DNA of 39,805 bases from Bacteroidetes bacterium QS_8_68_28 (GCA_003022485.1 PXTS01000044.1:1-39805), one strand, 5' to 3'; shown: positions 1 through 8,890, counted from the first letter of the stretch. Numbers and translations: made by a program. The notes: generated from the letters alone by a model not told the origin.

Positions 1-281
1 AGGCCGACCGGGCCCCGCAGCTCGTGCGAGAGATCCGGCACGTTCAGCGCGAGGGAGAACGAGCGTACAACCTGACGGGCGTGGTAGCGAGCGCGCAGAA
101 GCGTTTGGAGGCGCTACGCACGATGGAGGGGCGCAAGTGCTTTCCCGAGGACGTGCAATCTGCCGCCGAAAGCGTCTACGCCGTGAAGGAGTTGGAAGCG
201 CTCGCGTCCGACCTTTTCGACGTGTGGACGTGGACAAAAACCCTTGCCGACCAGGCGGAGGCTATCCAGGCAAAGGCGTGA
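1..281 (+). CDS. Hypothetical protein, C-terminal part (5' end outside window)
   Basis: The frame is open from the window edge (first full codon at position 3) to the TGA at 279-281, giving about 92 residues. It is rich in Ala, Glu and Arg and probably helical, with no motif I recognise. A GTG at 24 could start a short protein, but the frame continues upstream without a stop, so I read it as the end of a longer gene. It lies on the left of the tRNA-Leu fragment at 989-1050 and may belong to an integrated element. Function unknown. Confidence 0.4.
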   Translation, partial: ADRAPQLVREIRHVQREGERAYNLTGVVASAQKRLEALRTMEGRKCFPEDVQSAAESVYAVKELEALASDLFDVWTWTKTLADQAEAIQAKA

Positions 282-520
282 CCACCGTCACTGGCCGCGG
301 CAGCGCAGGCACGCGGGGGCCGCTGCTGGCACGAAGGTTTCCCTTCGGGCGGCGGCCCTTTCGCTCGGGGCTCCGGCGGCGTCCACTCGCGACCACAAAC
401 GCATGTGCCACGAATGAGCTGGCGGGCGTCCATGGGCTGGCGGGGACAGCGGACGTGAGGTTTTGAGAGGTTCTCCGATCCCGCCTGCTCCCGCGCCTGG
501 GGGAGCACTCGGGAGACGAG

Positions 521-540
521 AACCTAAGAAAACCTAAGAT
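521..540. repeat. 10-bp tandem duplication
   Basis: AACCTAAGAA (521-530) is followed by AACCTAAGAT (531-540), one mismatch, in the gene-poor stretch left of the tRNA fragment. Confidence 0.8.
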
Positions 541-807
541 ACCCTGCACCCATGCGCTCGGGGGGAAGCACCGTTTTGATACACCCCTGCACGCTCGCGC
601 GCTCGGGGCAGCGCGAAAGTTTGCGCAAGCTCGGGCGCGCGGGCCGCCCCAGGCGGGAGCACCTGACCCCGGCACGCCTGCACGCGCGCGAGGCACGGGT
701 AGCAAACTGCAGTTTCTGCAGCCGCCCCGCGCTCGCGCGCCTGCACCCACGCAGGAGGCGCTCTCTGAACGCCGCTTGGGGAAAGTCAGCTCCGGAAAGA
801 GACGACG

Positions 808-839
808 GGGGAACCGATGATAATATCATTCAATTCCCC
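808..839. repeat. Nested palindrome / hairpin
   Basis: A perfect 13-bp palindrome ATGATAATATCAT (817-829) sits inside outer arms GGGGAA (808-813) and TTCCCC (834-839). The AT-rich core is unusual in such GC-rich surroundings. It could bind a regulator or belong to the recombination region of an integrated element; this is inference. Confidence 0.4.
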
Positions 840-988
840 AAGCAGGGCACCTTCAAGGACCACACCCTCGACCGCTTGGGAGGATGCGGGGCACGCAGGG
901 GCAAAACGGACGCTATGGGGAATATATGGGGAACGAGGTTTCTCAATTCGCCGCTTGAACGCCACATACGCCGATATCAGCCTTGCGC

Positions 989-1050
989 GACACGGATTCA
1001 AAATCCGTTTCCCGCTTTAGGGAGTGGGGGTTCGAGTCCCCCCTCGGGTA
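989..1050 (+). tRNA. tRNA-Leu(CAA) 3'-half fragment (likely attachment site)
   Basis: The anticodon stem-loop is complete: ACGGA (992-996), loop TTCAAAA (997-1003) with anticodon CAA, TCCGT (1004-1008). A class II variable arm follows (TCCC 1010-1013 / GGGA 1020-1023), then the T-arm GGGGG-TTCGAGT-CCCCC (1026-1042), the acceptor 3' strand CTCGGGT (1043-1049) and discriminator A (1050), as expected for tRNA-Leu. No D-arm or matching acceptor 5' strand (ACCCGAG) lies upstream. Retention from the anticodon stem to the 3' end is the usual footprint of tyrosine-integrase insertion into a tRNA gene. It should not give a working tRNA. Confidence 0.75.
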
Positions 1051-1064
1051 CTACACGAAAACGG

Positions 1065-1100
1065 CCCGCAGACGCTAAAAATGGCGTTTGCGGGTTTTGT
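1065..1100 (+). terminator. Rho-independent terminator behind the tRNA-Leu fragment
   Basis: An 11-bp stem CCCGCAGACGC (1065-1075) pairs with GCGTTTGCGGG (1084-1094), including one G-T pair. The loop is eight bases and a TTTTGT tail follows. It lies 14 bases after the tRNA 3' end, where a native tRNA terminator would be, which suggests that the original chromosome continues to the right and that any island lies to the left. Confidence 0.8.
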
Positions 1101-1322
1101 AATGCGATTCGGGAGCGCGGGCCTGGCTTGCATTGAAACGCACCGAAATGCAGGGGCGGGAGAAAGTAGCGGCTGCTGGGCTGGGCGTCAATGCGCGCCT
1201 CTTCCCGAATTCCCTCTTCGCCGGAACGGTAGCCCCCGCCTGCGTGGTACAACGGCACGGATTTCGCAACCGCCTGCCGCCCGCGCGACACTCCGCCTCT
1301 TCCGGCCCGCCGAACGCCTCGC

Positions 1323-1949
1323 ATGGCCCGCAGCGACGAAGACGATGCCCCCGATGATCCGCTCTCGGAAGCGGCCGTGCGGCGCGCGCAGCAGGGTGAC
1401 GAAGCGGCCCGGAATGCGCTCTACCGCGCCGCCGAGCCCATCCTGCGCGCGTACTTCACCAAGAACATCGGCGGACCGGTCCCCGCCCTGGACGATCTCG
1501 TTCAGAACACGCTCGTGCGCCTCCACGACAGCCTGGCCGGCCTCCAGAAGCCCGGCAGCTTCAAGTCTTTTCTCATGAAGGCGGCCCTCTACGAACTCCA
1601 GGACTACTACCGGGGCCGCTACGACATGAAAGAGCCCCTCTACGCCCCAGACGTGCCCCCCGAGCAGACCGGCGGCGCTCCGCTGGACGACCATCTGACC
1701 GACGGCGTGCCCTCCGAGGACGAAATGGACGTGGAGCGCGCCCTCGACGCCCTTTCCGCGAAGGCGCGCCGCGTCATCGAGTTGCGCGAGTACGGCTACC
1801 GCTACAAAGAGATCGCCCGCATGACCGGCACCACTGAGGCGGCCATCAAAATGCAGGTCAAGCGCGCCTTCGACACCATGCGCGAGGCGCTGGCGATGCT
1901 GGGCGGACTGCTGGGGCCCGCAGGCGCCCTGCTCGCGCCATTTTTGTGA
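1323..1949 (+). CDS. ECF-type RNA polymerase sigma factor
   Basis: A 208-residue protein with the two-domain layout of ECF sigma factors. Region 2 covers about residues 20-100, with a DDLVQNTLVRLHD helix matching the -10 recognition segment. Region 4 covers about 135-195, with the helix-turn-helix YRYKEIARMTGTTEAAIKMQ. The C-terminus ends in a short hydrophobic Gly/Ala/Leu tail of unknown role. ATG at 1323 is the first sensible start. The FecR-like gene follows after 129 bases and a TonB receptor with a signalling domain after that, so this is probably the sigma factor of a cell-surface signalling system. Its target is likely the receptor gene, by analogy with FecI/FecR/FecA. Confidence 0.85.
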   Translation: MARSDEDDAPDDPLSEAAVRRAQQGDEAARNALYRAAEPILRAYFTKNIGGPVPALDDLVQNTLVRLHDSLAGLQKPGSFKSFLMKAALYELQDYYRGRYDMKEPLYAPDVPPEQTGGAPLDDHLTDGVPSEDEMDVERALDALSAKARRVIELREYGYRYKEIARMTGTTEAAIKMQVKRAFDTMREALAMLGGLLGPAGALLAPFL

Positions 1950-2078
1950 AGATTCCGGGCACGCGCGCCCCGTTGTTACTTTCCGCCGACCCGGTGCGGC
2001 TTACGCCTGTAGACGCAGGGCCGTGCTGCGCCTCCGACGCTTTTTTCCTTCGGCACGCCGCCGGTGCCGCCTTTCCCA

Positions 2079-3359
2079 ATGGACGACCTGACCCGACAGC
2101 TTCTCTTCTACGACGACCTCGCGCCCGAGGAGCAGCGCGCGGCCCGCGACGCGCTGAGCGACGCCCTGGCCGAAGACGAGGACTTGGCGCGCGCGGCGCA
2201 CCGCTGGCAGGCTGCCCGCCGGCGCGTGGCCAGGCGCTTCCGCGAAGCCCTTCCCGAGCGCCGCCTGCTGGTCCTCTACGCCCTGGCCACCGACCCTGAC
2301 GCGCAGGAGGCCGGCGAAGCGCTTACCCGCGAGGAGGAACGCGAACTGGCGAGCGCACGCCCCCAGATCGAAGCGGCCCGCGACGCACACCCTGCCCTAA
2401 GCGATGTGATCGAGCAGATCCGCCGCGAACGGGGCGCCTTCGAGGCTGCCTGGGACGAACACGCGCCCGCTGCCGGCCGCGACGATGCTCCCGGCAGCAC
2501 CGCCCCCAGCAGCGACCGCCGCGCCGCCGACCGCCCGGCCGCCACCCCCGCCCCTGGCAGTGCCCCGAAGCGTCGCCTCGTGCACTCCGAGAGCACTTCC
2601 TTCAGGGCGCAGCGCTGGGGTTTTCGCGTGGCCGCCGCCGTGGCCCTGGCGGCCTTCGCAGCGGTGCTCTTTTTCGTTGCGCAGCGCGACCTGAACACTG
2701 CTACTGTCACCGTCGCCGAAGGAGATGCCCCGCGCACCGTCGAGCTGGCCGACGGCTCGACGGCCCGCCTGATGCCCGGCGCCACGCTCTCCTACGTCGA
2801 TCCCGAGACCGAGGCCGCGCTCGACCGCCAGGCCACCCTCGAAGCAGGCCGCGCCTTCTTCGACATCGTGAGCAAAAAGGACGGCTTCGTCCTCGAAACG
2901 CCGACCGCGCAGGTGACGGTGCTGGGCACGCGCTTTGGGGTGCGCGCCCGGGAGACCGCCACGCGCGTGGTGCTGGCGGAAGGGCGCGTGGCGCTCGCCT
3001 CGGAGGCGGCTACCGGCCAGCCCGTCACGCTCCGGCCCGGCCAAGCCAGCCGCGTGGCCGCTGGGGCGCGCCCGGCCACCCCCACCAAGGTCGAAAACCT
3101 CTCCGAAGCCCTCGCGTGGACGGGGAAATTTTTCTTCCGCAGCACGCCCGCCCGGGTCCTCGCCGACCAGCTCGCCGCGCACTACGACCGCCCCGTCCGC
3201 GTGGCCCCGCCGCTTCGCGGCAGAGCAGTCACCGGCACCTTCGACCGCGACCGGCCCCTGCTCGAAACCCTTCAGACCGTCGCCACCGCGCTGGGGGCGC
3301 AGGTCGATTCCCTTTCGGAGGGCTACCGGCTTGCCCCACCCGGGCCGGGCGGTCCGTGA
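2079..3359 (+). CDS. FecR-family transmembrane anti-sigma factor with DUF4974-like C-terminus
   Basis: A 426-residue protein. A cytoplasmic, charged N-terminal region of about 175 residues, with an Ala/Pro linker, would hold the sigma factor. One membrane helix follows (RVAAAVALAAFAAVLFF, about residues 188-206). Then comes a periplasmic FecR domain containing VELADGSTARLMPGATLSY and VTVLGTRFGVRA, and a C-terminal STN-like/DUF4974 segment from about 345. The start at ATG 2079 is preferred over a GTG at 2064 because the family begins near an acidic MDDLT-type sequence. It lies between the sigma factor and the TonB receptor, and should relay receptor occupancy across the inner membrane. Confidence 0.85.
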   Translation: MDDLTRQLLFYDDLAPEEQRAARDALSDALAEDEDLARAAHRWQAARRRVARRFREALPERRLLVLYALATDPDAQEAGEALTREEERELASARPQIEAARDAHPALSDVIEQIRRERGAFEAAWDEHAPAAGRDDAPGSTAPSSDRRAADRPAATPAPGSAPKRRLVHSESTSFRAQRWGFRVAAAVALAAFAAVLFFVAQRDLNTATVTVAEGDAPRTVELADGSTARLMPGATLSYVDPETEAALDRQATLEAGRAFFDIVSKKDGFVLETPTAQVTVLGTRFGVRARETATRVVLAEGRVALASEAATGQPVTLRPGQASRVAAGARPATPTKVENLSEALAWTGKFFFRSTPARVLADQLAAHYDRPVRVAPPLRGRAVTGTFDRDRPLLETLQTVATALGAQVDSLSEGYRLAPPGPGGP

Positions 3360-3446
3360 AGGAAGCCTTCGGCGAACCGTGGCACCGCTCGCGGCGTACG
3401 TCTCTCGCCCGCAATGCCCTCGACGTAGTCCCGGCGAGCCGCGCGC

Positions 3447-6233
3447 GTGTCCCGCTTCCCTAAATGGCCGGCCCTGCTTCTTCTGGTGGCCGTGGGGGGA
3501 GGTGCGGCTGGATCGGTTGCGCGCGCGCAGTCCGCCGGAGGGCGCGCGGCGATTCAGCTCGACATGCAGGACGTACCGCTGACCGAGGCCCTCGCGGAGA
3601 TGCGCGCGCAAACGGAGGTAGATCTTGTATTCGCCCGCGTGCTGGTGGAAGGCGAGCGCGTCTCCTGCCAGTACGCGGGCGGCGAGGCCGGGCGCGCACT
3701 GGCGTGCCTCCTGGCCGGCACGGGCCTGCGCGCCGAGCGCGTGCGGCGGCGCCAGTACGTCATCGTGAAAGGCGGGGACACCACCGGCGCTTTTGACTCG
3801 GAAAGTGGGCGCGCCGCGCTGGCGGGCTTCGTCACCGACGCGCAGACCGGCGAGGCGCTTCCCGGGGCGCACGTGTCGCTGCCGGCCCTCGAGCTGGGCG
3901 CCGCGACCAACGGGGCGGGCTTCTTCTCGATGTCGCGGCTCCCGCAGCGGCGCTACCGCGTGCGCGTCAGCTACGTGGGGTACCGCACGCTCGACACGAC
4001 AGTCGTGGCCGCGCGCGCTCCCCGGCCGTCGGGCGACGCGCCGTCGGGCGACGCGCCGACGCGCCGGGCGACCGAAGGCCTCCCCGAACTGGCACTACGC
4101 CCAAAGGCACTCAAAGGCCAAGAGGTCGTCGTGAACCCACAGGCGGGCGAGCCGCGCGCGGCCACCGGCGGCCCGTTCACGCGCGCCCTTTCGGCGCAGA
4201 CGCTGGAGGCGATGCCTTCGTTTCTGGGGGAGGGCGACCTGATCCAGGCCCTCGAACGGCGGCCCGGCGTGCGCAAAAGCGGCGCCCTGGGCGGCGGGAT
4301 GAGCGTCCGCGGCGGCCAGACGGACCAGAACCTCTACCTGCTCGACGGGGCGCCCGTCTACCGCCCGTGGCACGCCTTCGGCTTGCTTTCGACCTTCCAG
4401 ACGGGCACGCTCCAGAACGCGCGCCTCTACGAAGGCCGCTTTCCCGCCGAGCACGGCGGGCGCCTTGCCGCCGTCCTCGACGCGCAGTTGAAGGACGGCC
4501 GCCGCCCAAGCAGCGAGCCACGGGCTACGCTGGGCCTCAGCCCCTTGAGCGCGCGCTTCCGGGTCGAGGCGCCCCTCTCCGACCGCTTCTCGCTGATGCT
4601 GAGCGGGCGCCGCTCGTATCTAGATCTGCTCGTCGGGAGGCGGCATCCCGTGGCCGGGGGCGGGCGGCGCGACACCCTGCGCACCGGCTACAACTTCCAC
4701 GACCTCAGCGCCAAGCTCTCCGCGCGGCTTTCCCGCCAGCACCGCTTTTCGCTGAGCTACTATCACGGGCGCGATGACCTGGACCTGCGCCTTCCTTTCG
4801 ATCTGTCGCTGGACTTCTCCTCGTGGTTGCGCCCGGCGAGTTTCTTTTTCGAGATCGGGCAGAACTGGGAAAATCGCCTCCTCTCGGGGCGCCACCGCTG
4901 GCTGGCCTCCGACCGCTTCTTCCTGACGACGACGGGCTACATCTCCACCTACTCCGCGCGCGAGGACGCCTTCGTACGACCTGCTGCGAGCACTTCGGTG
5001 AAAAGCGACTACCGCGTCGAGTTGCGCGACGCTGGCCTCAAGCTCGACGCCGATTACGCCCTTTCCCCGGCCCACCAGCTCCGCGCCGGGCTAAAGGTGT
5101 CGCACCGCCGCTTCGACAGCCGTCTCACGACCGATCTCCAGCGCGCCCTGGGAGTCGGCTCGGTAAATCGGCAGCGGAGCCGGCAGCGCGCGGTAGAGGG
5201 GGCCGCCTACGTGCAGGACACGTGGCAGCCAGCCCCGCGCTGGACGGTGCGGCCGGGGCTGCGCGCGAGCGTCTTCTCCGGCGGCGGGGCCCCCCTGCGC
5301 CTCAGCCCGCGCCTCTCGGCCTCCTACCGCGCCCACCCGCGCCTGCTGACGCTTCGGGCCGGCGGCGGCCTCTACACGCAGTACCTGCATCGCCTGCGTG
5401 ACCGCTACTCGCTGGTCTACGATCTGGTGGCCGGGCGCTGGGTGCCAGTGACGAAGCGCACCGATCCGGCCCGCGCGGCGCAGCTTTCCGCCGGGGCCTC
5501 GGGGCATCCGCTGCCGGGCCTGCGCCTGCGGGCGGACGTCTACTGGCGCCGCGCCACCGGCGTGCTCGTCCCCCGCGACCCCGAGCAGCGCAAGAACCAG
5601 CTACGCGGCCTCGGGCTGGAGGCCGGCGCGCTGCTGGGCCAGTACACCGACGCCACGACGCGCGCCTACGGGCTGGAGCTGGAGGCGCGCTTCGACCCGG
5701 CCGGCCCGTGGCGCGCGCGCCTCGGCTACACGGCAGCCCGCTCGCGCATCGACCCGGCGCCCCCGAACGAGAACCGCCGTCCCGAAGACGCCCCGCCCGC
5801 GACGGACGCCTACCCCGACCGCTACGACCTCCCCCACCAAGTGCAGGCCGGTGCGCGCTACACCGGCGCGCGCTGGAACGCCGGCCTCAGCGCCGTGGCG
5901 CGCAGCGGCTACTCCACCACCGTACCCGTGGCGCGCTACCGCCTCGCGGGCGCGCTCTCCTCAGGCCAAGAAAAAAAGCCGACGACCTATCTGCACCGCC
6001 CGCAGCGGGGCAACGGGCGCCTGCCGTCCTACCTGCGCCTCGACGCCACCGTGGGCCGCCGCTTCGCGTGGCTGGGGGCCGACTGGCACGCCCAGCTCCA
6101 CCTCTACAACGCCACCTCGCGCCGCAACGTCGTGGGCCGCCAGTACGAACTGGGCGCAAACGACCGCGTGCGCTCCGACGACCGGCGCGGCTTCCCGATC
6201 CTGCCGCTCTTCGAGGTGGAAGTGACGATTTGA
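3447..6233 (+). CDS. TonB-dependent outer-membrane receptor/transducer with STN and carboxypeptidase-regulatory-like domains
   Basis: A 928-residue protein starting at GTG 3447. It has a signal peptide (about 1-27, cleavage after VARA) and an STN domain (about 33-110) that would contact the FecR-type protein. A CarboxypepD_reg-like beta-sandwich (about 124-190, with TNGAGFFSMSRLP and VSYVGYRTLDT) is typical of Bacteroidetes receptors. The plug covers about 235-345 (QALERRPGVRKSG, SVRGGQTDQNLYLLDG) and a beta-barrel runs to the end. A PSGDA duplication lies in the linker near residue 195. No SusD partner is present, so the substrate is unknown; it could be a uronate oligomer given the next operon, but siderophore or other ligands are equally possible. 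Confidence 0.88.
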   Translation: MSRFPKWPALLLLVAVGGGAAGSVARAQSAGGRAAIQLDMQDVPLTEALAEMRAQTEVDLVFARVLVEGERVSCQYAGGEAGRALACLLAGTGLRAERVRRRQYVIVKGGDTTGAFDSESGRAALAGFVTDAQTGEALPGAHVSLPALELGAATNGAGFFSMSRLPQRRYRVRVSYVGYRTLDTTVVAARAPRPSGDAPSGDAPTRRATEGLPELALRPKALKGQEVVVNPQAGEPRAATGGPFTRALSAQTLEAMPSFLGEGDLIQALERRPGVRKSGALGGGMSVRGGQTDQNLYLLDGAPVYRPWHAFGLLSTFQTGTLQNARLYEGRFPAEHGGRLAAVLDAQLKDGRRPSSEPRATLGLSPLSARFRVEAPLSDRFSLMLSGRRSYLDLLVGRRHPVAGGGRRDTLRTGYNFHDLSAKLSARLSRQHRFSLSYYHGRDDLDLRLPFDLSLDFSSWLRPASFFFEIGQNWENRLLSGRHRWLASDRFFLTTTGYISTYSAREDAFVRPAASTSVKSDYRVELRDAGLKLDADYALSPAHQLRAGLKVSHRRFDSRLTTDLQRALGVGSVNRQRSRQRAVEGAAYVQDTWQPAPRWTVRPGLRASVFSGGGAPLRLSPRLSASYRAHPRLLTLRAGGGLYTQYLHRLRDRYSLVYDLVAGRWVPVTKRTDPARAAQLSAGASGHPLPGLRLRADVYWRRATGVLVPRDPEQRKNQLRGLGLEAGALLGQYTDATTRAYGLELEARFDPAGPWRARLGYTAARSRIDPAPPNENRRPEDAPPATDAYPDRYDLPHQVQAGARYTGARWNAGLSAVARSGYSTTVPVARYRLAGALSSGQEKKPTTYLHRPQRGNGRLPSYLRLDATVGRRFAWLGADWHAQLHLYNATSRRNVVGRQYELGANDRVRSDDRRGFPILPLFEVEVTI
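4026..4055. repeat. 15-bp tandem duplication inside the TonB receptor gene
   Basis: CCGTCGGGCGACGCG occurs at 4026-4040 and again at 4041-4055 without mismatch. The period is a multiple of three, so it only duplicates PSGDA in the linker before the plug. Confidence 0.9.
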
Positions 6234-6312
6234 CCGCCGGGCCTTCCCTGATGAGGGCCAGGGCAGTCACATTAAACACGAGATTCTCTTAGGTCCCCGC
6301 AGAACATGGCCG
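6234..6312. other. Convergent intergenic gap between TonB receptor and uxaC
   Basis: This 79-base gap separates two converging genes. Only a short inverted repeat (CCCT/AGGG around 6247-6258) is visible and there is no clear T-tract, so I cannot assign a terminator. Confidence 0.3.
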
Positions 6313-7776
6313 CTATTCCGCAGTCCTGCCCGCAGGAGCGTGCGCCTCTCGGTCCAGCCGGTACGTCTCGCGCACCAGCCCCACCGCCAGTGCGCGCGCC
6401 ATCTCGTGCGCCTCGTCCATCGAGAGCTGATGACGCGCGACGAGGCCGGCCAGGTAGTTGGCGTCCACCCGCCGCGAGAGGTCGTGGCGCGCCGGGATCG
6501 ACAGGAACGCGCGCGTGTCGTCGTTGAAGCCGGCCGTGTTGTAGATGCCGGCCGTTTCGGTCGTGCGCCGGCGGTAGCGCCGCATCCCTTCGATGGAATC
6601 GTGAAACCACCACGGCGGCCCGAGGCGCATAGCAGGGTAGTGCCCCGCCAGCGGGGCCAGCTCGCGCGCGTACGACGATTCGTCAAGCGTGAAGACGACG
6701 AGGTTGAAGTTCGGATGCGCGCCGTACTCGTTCAGGAGCGTGCGCAGGTTGCGCGTGTACTCAGTGGGCACGGGGATGTCCGCGCCGCTGTCGGGCCCGA
6801 AGCGCTCGTAGATGGCTCGGTTGTGGTCCCGCAGCGCGCCGGGGTGAATCTGCATCACGAGGCCATCTTCGGTACTCATGCGCGCCATTTCCAAGAGCAT
6901 GTGCGCTTGAAACGTGCGCTGGTCGTCTTCGCCCGCTTCGCCGCGGAGGGCTTTGTCGAAAAGGGCGCTCGCTTCCTGTTCAGAGAGCCGCTGCGTTACC
7001 GGCTCGACGACGGCGTGGTCAGTGGAGGTGGCCCCCATTTTTTTGAAGAAGGCGCGCTGCTCTTCGAGCGATTGCAGGAAGCCGTCGTAGCTGGTAATCT
7101 CGCGGTCGGTTTGCTGGCCGAGGCGCCGGATTTCCTCTCGCCAGCCTGCCGATGCGAGCGCGAAGGCGGCGTCGGGGCGGAAACACGGCACGACGCGCCC
7201 GTCCCAGTCGCTCTGGCGGATCTGCCGATGATGTTCCAGCGCAGAGGAAGCCGGGTCGGTCGTGGTGAGCACATCGATGCCGAAGCGGTCGAAAAGCGCA
7301 CGCGGGCGGAAGCCGGGTTCGTCGAGCTTGCTCTGAATCTGGTCGTAGACGCGTTGCGCTGACTCGCCGGTGAGCTTTTCTTCGACGCCGAGGACTTCGG
7401 AAAACTCGTAGTCGAGCCACGCGCCGGTGGGCGTGCCGCGAAAGAGGTAGTAGTGCTCGGCGAACAGCTGCCACGCCTCACGCGGGTCGCTCTCGACCTG
7501 GATGCCGTCAGCCTCGGGGCCCTCCGGCGGGATGCCCAGCGCCTCCAGCGACACCCCCTGCGAGTAAAGCATCCGGTAGATGTAGTGGTCAGGCTCGAGG
7601 ATGAGCGCGGCGGGCTCGGGAAAGGCCTCGTCCTCGGCCAAAAGGCGCGGCGGGACGTGGCCGTGCGGGCACACCAGCGGCAGGTCCTTCGTCCGTTCGT
7701 AGAGCGCGCGCGCCTTGTCGCGCACGGCAGGCGCAGGGTCGAAGTAGCGGTCTTCGTGGAGTGCCAGCGGCTTCAT
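6313..7776 (-). CDS. uxaC: Glucuronate (uronate) isomerase
   Basis: A 487-residue protein, close to the usual 470 for UxaC. It converts D-glucuronate to D-fructuronate and D-galacturonate to D-tagaturonate in the cytoplasm. The amidohydrolase-fold metal site HxH is seen as CPHGHVPP (residues 36-43). Family-typical segments include TSYDGFLQSLEEQRAFFKKMG, DHAVVEP, MQIHPGALRDHN and PPWWFHDS. The frame is open further upstream, but the MKPLALHEDRYFDP start at 7776 matches family N-termini. It is the last gene of the uronate run, 59 bases after kdgK, with a small GAGGGG/CCCCTC hairpin (7806-7830) in the gap. Confidence 0.92.
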   Translation of the reverse strand: MKPLALHEDRYFDPAPAVRDKARALYERTKDLPLVCPHGHVPPRLLAEDEAFPEPAALILEPDHYIYRMLYSQGVSLEALGIPPEGPEADGIQVESDPREAWQLFAEHYYLFRGTPTGAWLDYEFSEVLGVEEKLTGESAQRVYDQIQSKLDEPGFRPRALFDRFGIDVLTTTDPASSALEHHRQIRQSDWDGRVVPCFRPDAAFALASAGWREEIRRLGQQTDREITSYDGFLQSLEEQRAFFKKMGATSTDHAVVEPVTQRLSEQEASALFDKALRGEAGEDDQRTFQAHMLLEMARMSTEDGLVMQIHPGALRDHNRAIYERFGPDSGADIPVPTEYTRNLRTLLNEYGAHPNFNLVVFTLDESSYARELAPLAGHYPAMRLGPPWWFHDSIEGMRRYRRRTTETAGIYNTAGFNDDTRAFLSIPARHDLSRRVDANYLAGLVARHQLSMDEAHEMARALAVGLVRETYRLDREAHAPAGRTAE

Positions 7777-7835
7777 CGCGAAGTCTTTTGTGGGAAAAGC
7801 GCTACGAGGGGGCAGCTGCTCGCGCCCCTCCGGGC

Positions 7836-8864
7836 TCACCGCTCGACGCGGCCGGAGCCGGGTCCTTCGGCGAGGGCCTCGACCTCCTCGACGGTGGCGA
7901 GGTTCTGGTCGCCGGGGATGGTCTGCTTCAAACACGAGGCGGCCACGGCGAATTCGAGCGCCGCGCGCGTGTCGCTCTTCGCCCAGAGGCCGTAGATGAG
8001 ACCGGCGGCGAAGGAGTCGCCCCCGCCCACGCGGTCCACCAGGTCGATCTCGTAGCGGCTCGAGCGCTGCGGCTCTCGGCACTCCTCCTCGTCATGGAGG
8101 ACGGCGCTCCAGCCATTTTTCGAGGCGGAAAAGCTCTCGCGCAGCGTGATGGCGACTTTGTCGAAGTCCATTTTGTCTTTGAGGGTTTCGGCGAGGCGGA
8201 AGTAGCCTTCCTCGTCGAGCTGGCCGGCCTCCACGTGGGTGCCTTCCGCTTTTAGCCCCAGCGAGCGGTCGGCGTCCTCCTCGTTGGCGATGCAGACGTC
8301 TACGTGCTCCATCAGCGGGCGCATCGTCTCGCGCGCCTCTTCGACCGACCACAGCTTGCCGCGGTAGTTGAGGTCGCAGCTGACAGTAACGCCGGCGTTG
8401 CGAGCGGCATCCAAGGCAGCGCGGAGGACGCGGCGCGGCCCTTCGCTGAGGGCCGGCGTGATGCCCGTCCAGTGGAACCAGTCGGCCCCGTCGAAGGCTT
8501 TTTGCCAGTCGATTTCGCCCGGCGCGAGGTCGTTGACGGCCGAGTGGGCGCGGTCGTAGACGACTTTCGAGCCGCGCTGGGAAGCGCCGTATTCGAGGAA
8601 GTAAATGCCGAGGCGCTCCCCGCCGCGCGCGAGGTAGTCGGTGGCCACGCCGTAGCGGCGCAGGTGGTTCAGGCACGCCTGGCCAATGGGGTTCTCGGGA
8701 ATTTTGGAGGCGAAGTGGCTCTCACAGCCGTAGTTGGCGAGCGAAATAGCGACGTTGGCCTCGCCGCCGCCGTAGATGGCGTCGAAGCGGTCGGCCTGCA
8801 CGAAGCGGCGCTTGCGCGGGGGCGAGAGGCGAAGCATGATCTCGCCGAAGGTGACGGTTTTCAT
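7836..8864 (-). CDS. kdgK: 2-keto-3-deoxygluconate kinase (PfkB family)
   Basis: A 342-residue sugar kinase that phosphorylates 2-keto-3-deoxygluconate to KDPG. The PfkB/ribokinase pattern is clear: N-terminal YGGGEANVAISLANYG (31-46) and C-terminal DRVGGGDSFAAGL, with D283 as the likely catalytic base. A Gly replaces the usual Ala in the GAGD motif. The start MKTVTFGEIM at 8864 fits the family; the frame extends further but without homology. It lies between eda and uxaC. A transposase relic sits in the gap to eda. Confidence 0.92.
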   Translation of the reverse strand: MKTVTFGEIMLRLSPPRKRRFVQADRFDAIYGGGEANVAISLANYGCESHFASKIPENPIGQACLNHLRRYGVATDYLARGGERLGIYFLEYGASQRGSKVVYDRAHSAVNDLAPGEIDWQKAFDGADWFHWTGITPALSEGPRRVLRAALDAARNAGVTVSCDLNYRGKLWSVEEARETMRPLMEHVDVCIANEEDADRSLGLKAEGTHVEAGQLDEEGYFRLAETLKDKMDFDKVAITLRESFSASKNGWSAVLHDEEECREPQRSSRYEIDLVDRVGGGDSFAAGLIYGLWAKSDTRAALEFAVAASCLKQTIPGDQNLATVEEVEALAEGPGSGRVER

Positions 8865-8890
8865 CGCGCCCGGGAAGGCCAGCCGAAGCC

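Larger units (their letters stand above)
282..988. other. Gene-poor, hairpin-rich stretch left of the tRNA fragment
   Basis: I see no convincing coding region here. Overlapping frames are open only because of the high GC content, and none shows a recognisable domain. The stretch holds a 10-bp tandem duplication (521-540), repeated CGCTCGGGG words near 555 and 600, and an AT-rich hairpin at 808-839. Its position next to a tRNA fragment fits the end of a mobile island, but no integrase gene is visible. Confidence 0.4.

Noticed and set aside
950-1050. Intact tRNA-Leu
   Set aside because: The 3' half folds well, but no D-arm (GGTAGAC-type) or acceptor 5' strand ACCCGAG exists within reach upstream.
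1235-1275. tRNA-like string GGTACAACGG followed by TTTCGCAA
   Set aside because: It resembles a D-arm and anticodon loop, but the stems do not pair and there is no T-arm.
2397-3872. 491-codon open frame on the - strand
   Set aside because: It is antisense to the FecR and TonB receptor genes and Gly/Arg-rich without a domain.
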